From contig NZ_CP047173.1 in the NCBI RefSeq assembly GCF_009834185.1, positions 1,860,001 through 1,924,000 on the forward strand: a stretch of 64,000 bases of DNA, in the 5' to 3' direction. The notes below the pieces were generated by a model. It was not told the DNA's origin and did not search any database. It saw only the letters and a list, made by a program, of their open reading frames with translations. Shown piece after piece: positions 60,816 through 64,000 of the stretch. Origin of the DNA: Rathayibacter sp. VKM Ac-2760. GTDB taxonomy: Bacteria; Actinomycetota; Actinomycetes; Actinomycetales; Microbacteriaceae. Both the position numbers and the translations under genes were made by a program. Every line of letters begins with the position of its first letter. Within the stretch, counting starts at the first letter, position 1.

Positions 60816-61181
60816 CTACGCGCCGATCTTGTGCTCTCCACGACGGGCGCGGAGGTAGGCGAGCCGCTCCTCGAGCAGCTCCTCGAGCTCCGCACGCGTG
60901 CGGCGCTCCAGCAGCATGTCCCAGTGCGTCCGCGGGGCCTTCTGCTCGCCCCGCTCGATGACGACCGGCTTCGAATCCACCAGAAGCACGGCCTCGTGGC
61001 CGCAGTTGCGGCACTCCCAGGTCTCCGGTGCTTCGGCGTCGGCCGAGAACACCATGTCGGTGTCGTGGCCGCAATCCGAGCAGTGGTACGTGAACGTCGA
61101 CCGCGGTGAGAAGACGACGCCCTCTTCGCTCTGCAGGCTCTGTGAGCCGAGCCTCATCCCGCGCAAGCTTCGATCTGCCAT
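60816..61181 (-). CDS. rbpA: RNA polymerase-binding protein RbpA
   Basis: This 121-residue actinobacterial factor binds RNA polymerase and the principal sigma factor and aids open-complex formation. The N-terminal tail MADRSLRGMRLGSQSLQSEEG is the family start, the core holds two Cys pairs (CSDCGHD near residue 34, CRNCGHE near residue 57; a zinc-ribbon-like core), and the basic linker RTHWDMLLERRTRAELEELLEERL near residue 84 is the sigma-interacting helix. A GAGGAG site precedes the ATG at 61181. The lnt-rbpA adjacency also occurs in mycobacteria. Confidence 0.96.
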   Translation of the reverse strand: MADRSLRGMRLGSQSLQSEEGVVFSPRSTFTYHCSDCGHDTDMVFSADAEAPETWECRNCGHEAVLLVDSKPVVIERGEQKAPRTHWDMLLERRTRAELEELLEERLAYLRARRGEHKIGA

Positions 61182-61268
61182 TGTGTGGTCTCCTCTCGCT
61201 GTGCTCCGACAAGTGTCGACCGCGTACCTGGAGGTGGTCCGGAGCGGGCCGCCATTGCCAGAGGATCG

Positions 61269-62075
61269 TCAGGTGACCGGGCCTTTACTCGCCGGCGAGC
61301 CGTCCCGGACCGACGGGAGCCCGTCGATCAGCTGCCGGGCGAGGTCGGTGCGATCGGAGACGAGGCCGTCGACGCCGAGGGCCAGCAGGGCGCGCATCCG
61401 CTCCGGGTCGTTGATCGTCCAGAGGTGGATCTCGGCGCCGGTGCTGCGGAGACGAGCGAGGATGCGGGGATCGGCGACGCGCAGGCCGGCCGCCGACTCC
61501 GGGACCTGCAGAGCATCGATGCCGCGGAGAGCGACGCGCACGAGCGCAGTGCCGCCGAGGTGGGCGCCGGCCAGGGCGAGCAGGAAGCGGGGAGCGGAGG
61601 CGGACGTGGCGACGCCGGGGAGCAGGCGCACCGCGGCCCGTCGGCGCGACTCGGAGAACGAGGTGATCAGCACGCGGTCGCAGGCGCCCGCCGCGTGGAC
61701 GGCGAGGGCGACCGGGACGACGGCCGCGCGCGCCTTCACGTCGAGGTTGAAGCGCGCCTCGGGCAGGCGGCGGAGCGCCTCCGCGAGGGGGAGCAGCCGC
61801 TCGCCGGAGGGCAGGAGGATCGCGGCGAGCTCCTCCCACCGGGTGCGCTCGATGACGTGCCGCGTGCCGGAGGCGTCGACGACCGCCTCGTCGTGCACCA
61901 GGACGGCGACGCCGTCGAGCGAGGCGCGGACGTCGGTCTCCAGCAGGTCGGCGCCGGCCGCGAGGGCGCGCTCGAAGGACTCGAGCGTGTTGCCCTCGGC
62001 TCCCGGCGCGAAGCCGCGGTGGGCGATGACGCGCGGCCGCCGTCCCGAGAGGAACGGCGGCCGGCGGTCGGTCAT
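61269..62075 (-). CDS. Glycerophosphodiester phosphodiesterase family protein
   Basis: This 268-residue TIM-barrel enzyme hydrolyses glycerophosphodiesters. The catalytic block VIAHRGFAPGAEGNTLESFERAL is at residues 13-35 (H-R, then E), followed by GADLLETDVRASLDGVAVLVHDEAVVDASG near residue 36 (E-x-D metal pair and second His). HLWTINDPERM near residue 226 closes the barrel. There is no signal peptide, so it is a cytoplasmic UgpQ type. It starts 9 nt after the SPFH stop in the NfeD-SPFH-GDPD operon. The reaction is well supported; the physiological substrate is open. Confidence 0.92.
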   Translation of the reverse strand: MTDRRPPFLSGRRPRVIAHRGFAPGAEGNTLESFERALAAGADLLETDVRASLDGVAVLVHDEAVVDASGTRHVIERTRWEELAAILLPSGERLLPLAEALRRLPEARFNLDVKARAAVVPVALAVHAAGACDRVLITSFSESRRRAAVRLLPGVATSASAPRFLLALAGAHLGGTALVRVALRGIDALQVPESAAGLRVADPRILARLRSTGAEIHLWTINDPERMRALLALGVDGLVSDRTDLARQLIDGLPSVRDGSPASKGPVT

Positions 62076-62084
62076 CGAGGGGCC

Positions 62085-63029
62085 CTAGAAGGAGGGCGCC
62101 GGCGGCGTCATCCCGCTGTCGTCCTGGACGCGGTCCGGGCGGGTGGGCGAGTTCTTGCCGAACGCCTGACCCATCCCCTTGAGCGCCTCGGTGAGCTCGC
62201 TCGGCACGATCCAGAGCTTGTTGGCGCTGCCCTCGGCGATCTTCGGCAGCATCTGCAGGTACTCGTAGGCGAGCAGCTCGTTGTCAGGGCGGCCCTCGTG
62301 GATGGCGGAGAAGACGGTGGTGATCGCCTTCGCCTCACCCTCGGCCCGGAGGATCGCGGCCTTCGCGTCACCCTCGGCCGCGAGGATCGCCGCCTGGCGG
62401 TGGCCCTCCGCGTTGAGGATCTGCGACTGCTTCGTGCCCTCGGCGGTGAGGATCACCGCGCGACGGTCGCGCTCGGCGCGCATCTGCTTCTCCATCGAGT
62501 CCTGGATGGAGAGGGGCGGGTCGATCGCCTTGAGCTCCACGCGGCCCACGCGGATGCCCCACTTGCCGGTGGCCTCGTCGAGGACGATGCGCAGCTGCCC
62601 GTTGATGTTGTCGCGGGAGGTCAGCGCCTCCTCGAGGTTCAGGCCGCCGACGACGTTGCGCAGCGTGGTGGTGGTGAGCTGCTCGACCGCGCCGAGGTAG
62701 TTGGCGATCTCGTAGGTGGCGGCGCGGGCGTCGGTCACCTGGAAGTAGACGACCGTGTCGATCGAGACGACCAGGTTGTCCTCGGTGATGACGGGCTGCG
62801 GCGGGAACGAGACGACCTGCTCGCGCAGATCGACGGACGGGCGGACCCGGTCGACGAACGGGATGACGAGGTTCAGACCGGGGAGGAGGGTGCGGTGGTA
62901 CTTCCCGAGCCGCTCGACCACGCCGGCCGTGGCCTGCGGGACGATGCGGACCGCTTTGAAGAGGACCACCAGGGCGAAGAGGACGATGACCACGATGATC
63001 ACCGTCGTCACGAGGGCTGCGGCATTCAC
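62085..63029 (-). CDS. SPFH domain (band 7/stomatin) protein
   Basis: This 314-residue membrane scaffold protein has one N-terminal helix (about residues 5-25) followed by the SPFH domain: IVPQATAGVVERLGKYHRTLLPGLNLVIPFVD near residue 28, then DLREQVVSFPPQPVITEDNLVVSIDTVVYFQV near residue 67, and the alpha-helical coiled tail ATGKWGIRVGRVELKAIDPP, KQMRAERDRRAVILTAEGTKQSQIL. It probably forms membrane microdomain rings with NfeD. The GTG at 63029 has an AAAGGAG site 8 nt upstream and overlaps the nfeD stop by GTGA. Pairing with NfeD is a known feature of prokaryotic stomatins. Confidence 0.94.
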   Translation of the reverse strand: MNAAALVTTVIIVVIVLFALVVLFKAVRIVPQATAGVVERLGKYHRTLLPGLNLVIPFVDRVRPSVDLREQVVSFPPQPVITEDNLVVSIDTVVYFQVTDARAATYEIANYLGAVEQLTTTTLRNVVGGLNLEEALTSRDNINGQLRIVLDEATGKWGIRVGRVELKAIDPPLSIQDSMEKQMRAERDRRAVILTAEGTKQSQILNAEGHRQAAILAAEGDAKAAILRAEGEAKAITTVFSAIHEGRPDNELLAYEYLQMLPKIAEGSANKLWIVPSELTEALKGMGQAFGKNSPTRPDRVQDDSGMTPPAPSF

Positions 63030-63493
63030 GACGAGCTCCTTTCTGCGGGGACGACGACGGCTGTCGCGCCCTCGATGGCGGTGACGACGACACGCTCGCC
63101 GACACCGAGCGGACGGGTCTCGACGAGCGGGGACAGCTTGGCCGTCCACGTCTCGCCGTTCACGAGCTTCACCTGACCCGGGCCGGGGCCGGCGATCACG
63201 ACGCTGCCGGAGAGACCGAGCAGCGCGTCGGCTCCGGTCGGCGTCGGATCGCCGCCGCGCTTGAGCAGCCGCAGCAGCGAGGGCCGGACCGTGAAGAGCA
63301 GCAGCACCGCGAGGACCGCCGCGACGGGCACCTGGATCCAGAACGGGGCGCCGGCCAGACCGGTGACGAGGCCGCCGATGCTGCCCACGGCGAGCATCAG
63401 GAAGGTGAACTCGAGGGTGATCATCTCGACGATCACGAAGATCAGGACGAGCGCGATCCAGAGGATCCACGCGTACTGGGTCACTGCATCCAT
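63026..63493 (-). CDS. NfeD family membrane protein
   Basis: This 155-residue protein has four short hydrophobic segments (about residues 5-24, 27-42, 46-58, 60-77; WILWIALVLIFVIVEMITLEFTFLMLAVG) and a C-terminal OB-fold domain beginning near residue 98 (LLGLSGSVVIAGPGPGQVKLVNGETWTAKLSP). It lacks the ClpP-like protease domain of long NfeD, so it is the short NfeD1b type that partners with SPFH proteins. The ATG at 63493 has AAGGAG about 6 nt upstream. It is the first gene of the operon, and its promoter lies in the 223-nt gap shared with the SDR gene. Confidence 0.93.
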   Translation of the reverse strand: MDAVTQYAWILWIALVLIFVIVEMITLEFTFLMLAVGSIGGLVTGLAGAPFWIQVPVAAVLAVLLLFTVRPSLLRLLKRGGDPTPTGADALLGLSGSVVIAGPGPGQVKLVNGETWTAKLSPLVETRPLGVGERVVVTAIEGATAVVVPAERSSS

Positions 63494-63638
63494 GCGGTGC
63501 TCCTTCCCCTTGACGAGCACGAGATCTCACGGTAGCAAGGCCCGCCGCGAGCGGCCTGAGAGGGCCGGGGGAGCGCGGCGGGTGCGGCGCGGTCTCGGCA
63601 CGGTCGGCGCGGGAGCGACGGCGGCGGAGGCGGCTTGG

Positions 63639-63644
63639 TAGGCT
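63639..63644 (+). promoter_or_regulatory. Candidate -10 of the SDR gene
   Basis: TAGGCT, about 75 nt before the GTG at 63717, gives a leader that contains a CGGGCC-GT-GGGCCCG hairpin near 63652 and an AAGGA ribosome-binding site. I see nothing else in the 223-nt gap. Confidence 0.4.
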
Positions 63645-63716
63645 CCCCTGTCGGGCCGTGGGCCCGTCACCCGTGCCCGATCCGGCTCCCGCGCCGGCGT
63701 CCTGAAGGATCTCCCC

Positions 63717-64000
63717 GTGTCCAACCCCCTCGCTCCCGGTTCGCTCGACGGCAAGCGCATCCTCGTCACCGGCTCCTCCCGCGGCATCGGCGCCGACACC
63801 GTCCGCTACTTCGCCGAGGCGGGCGCGAGCGTCGTCGTCAACTACCGCTCGAAGGCGCCGCGCGCGACCAAGCTGGTGGAGCAGATCACGGCCGCGGGCG
63901 GATCGGCCTTCGCCGTGGGCGCCGACCTCACCGACGCGACCTCGCGCTCCGACCTCTTCGCCGAGATCGAGCAGAGGCTCGGCGGTCTCGACGTCCTGGT
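63717..64000 (+). CDS. Short-chain dehydrogenase/reductase (partial, N-terminus)
   Basis: The gene runs off the window, with 94 residues visible. The NAD(P) motif ILVTGSSRGIGADTV is at residues 15-29, and ASVVVNYRSKAP (the NADP-preferring basic residue after the second strand) and VGADLTDATSRSDL follow, as in classical SDRs. The catalytic Tyr-x3-Lys lies outside the window. It is the second SDR in this window after fabG. The GTG at 63717 has AAGGA upstream. Substrate and role cannot be set. Confidence 0.85.
   Translation, partial: MSNPLAPGSLDGKRILVTGSSRGIGADTVRYFAEAGASVVVNYRSKAPRATKLVEQITAAGGSAFAVGADLTDATSRSDLFAEIEQRLGGLDVL

Overview
The window is very GC-rich and densely coded. It carries genes typical of Actinobacteria: RbpA, the mycothiol ligase MshC, PafBC, HelY, a two-gene trehalose route (TreY/TreZ), and an ImuA'/ImuB/DnaE2 mutasome under a LexA box of the actinobacterial TCGAAC-N4-GTTCGA type. 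The dispersed GGTCTCGATACGCC / GGCTACTCGACCAGC intergenic repeats and the gene set suggest a Microbacteriaceae chromosome (Rathayibacter, Clavibacter or Curtobacterium type). The family call is inference from content and was not checked by a search. Nothing suggests a plasmid, prophage or large island; the window reads as core chromosome with small repeat-rich gaps.

Layout. 1-4.7 kb: end of an ABC-F ATPase, a SURF1 / small Cys protein / DUF3099 operon, fabG, a SatD regulator with its membrane partner, and serB. 4.8-8.6 kb: divergent glgC and glgA, an ABC ATPase, and rpmE2 with a folded leader. 8.6-9.2 kb: an array of 102-bp tandem repeats. 9.2-20.6 kb: a hydroxyacyl-CoA dehydrogenase, a YdeI-like protein, an exonuclease, treS, a hydrolase/glycosyltransferase pair, a phosphatase/sirtuin pair, a TrmH-type methyltransferase, a D,D-carboxypeptidase and a GDSL hydrolase. 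20.7-29.2 kb: an SF2 helicase followed by glgX-treY-treZ. 29.2-35.6 kb: the mutasome imuA'-imuB-dnaE2 plus a small protein, behind a composite DNA-damage promoter. 35.7-44 kb: GH3, a ProB-like kinase with a C-terminal extension, small proteins, an LLM oxidoreductase and GH2. 44-45.3 kb: an HTH protein with a truncated partner next to tRNA-Leu(GAG). 45.4-60.7 kb: M20 peptidase, uppP, mshC, PAC2, HAD, trmI, an FKBP lipoprotein, pafB, pafC, a small membrane protein, tatA, tatC, helY and lnt. 60.8-64 kb: rbpA, GDPD, SPFH and NfeD, then the start of an SDR.

How the genes work together. GlgC/GlgA make alpha-1,4-glucan from ADP-glucose, GlgX debranches it, TreY/TreZ turn glucan ends into trehalose, and TreS interconverts trehalose and maltose, so the window encodes much of a glycogen-trehalose cycle. 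Two DNA-damage circuits meet here: the LexA-controlled mutasome, and PafBC, the LexA-independent damage activator. The mutasome promoter also carries a good match to the promoter element PafBC is known to use. The pup/proteasome genes that normally lie between trmI and pafB are absent from this locus, although pafB, pafC and a PAC2 protein remain.

Recurrent architecture. More than ten genes have a TANNNT -10 element 6-8 nt before the start codon and so are probably transcribed as leaderless mRNAs. Four of five dispersed inverted-repeat elements sit between convergent genes.
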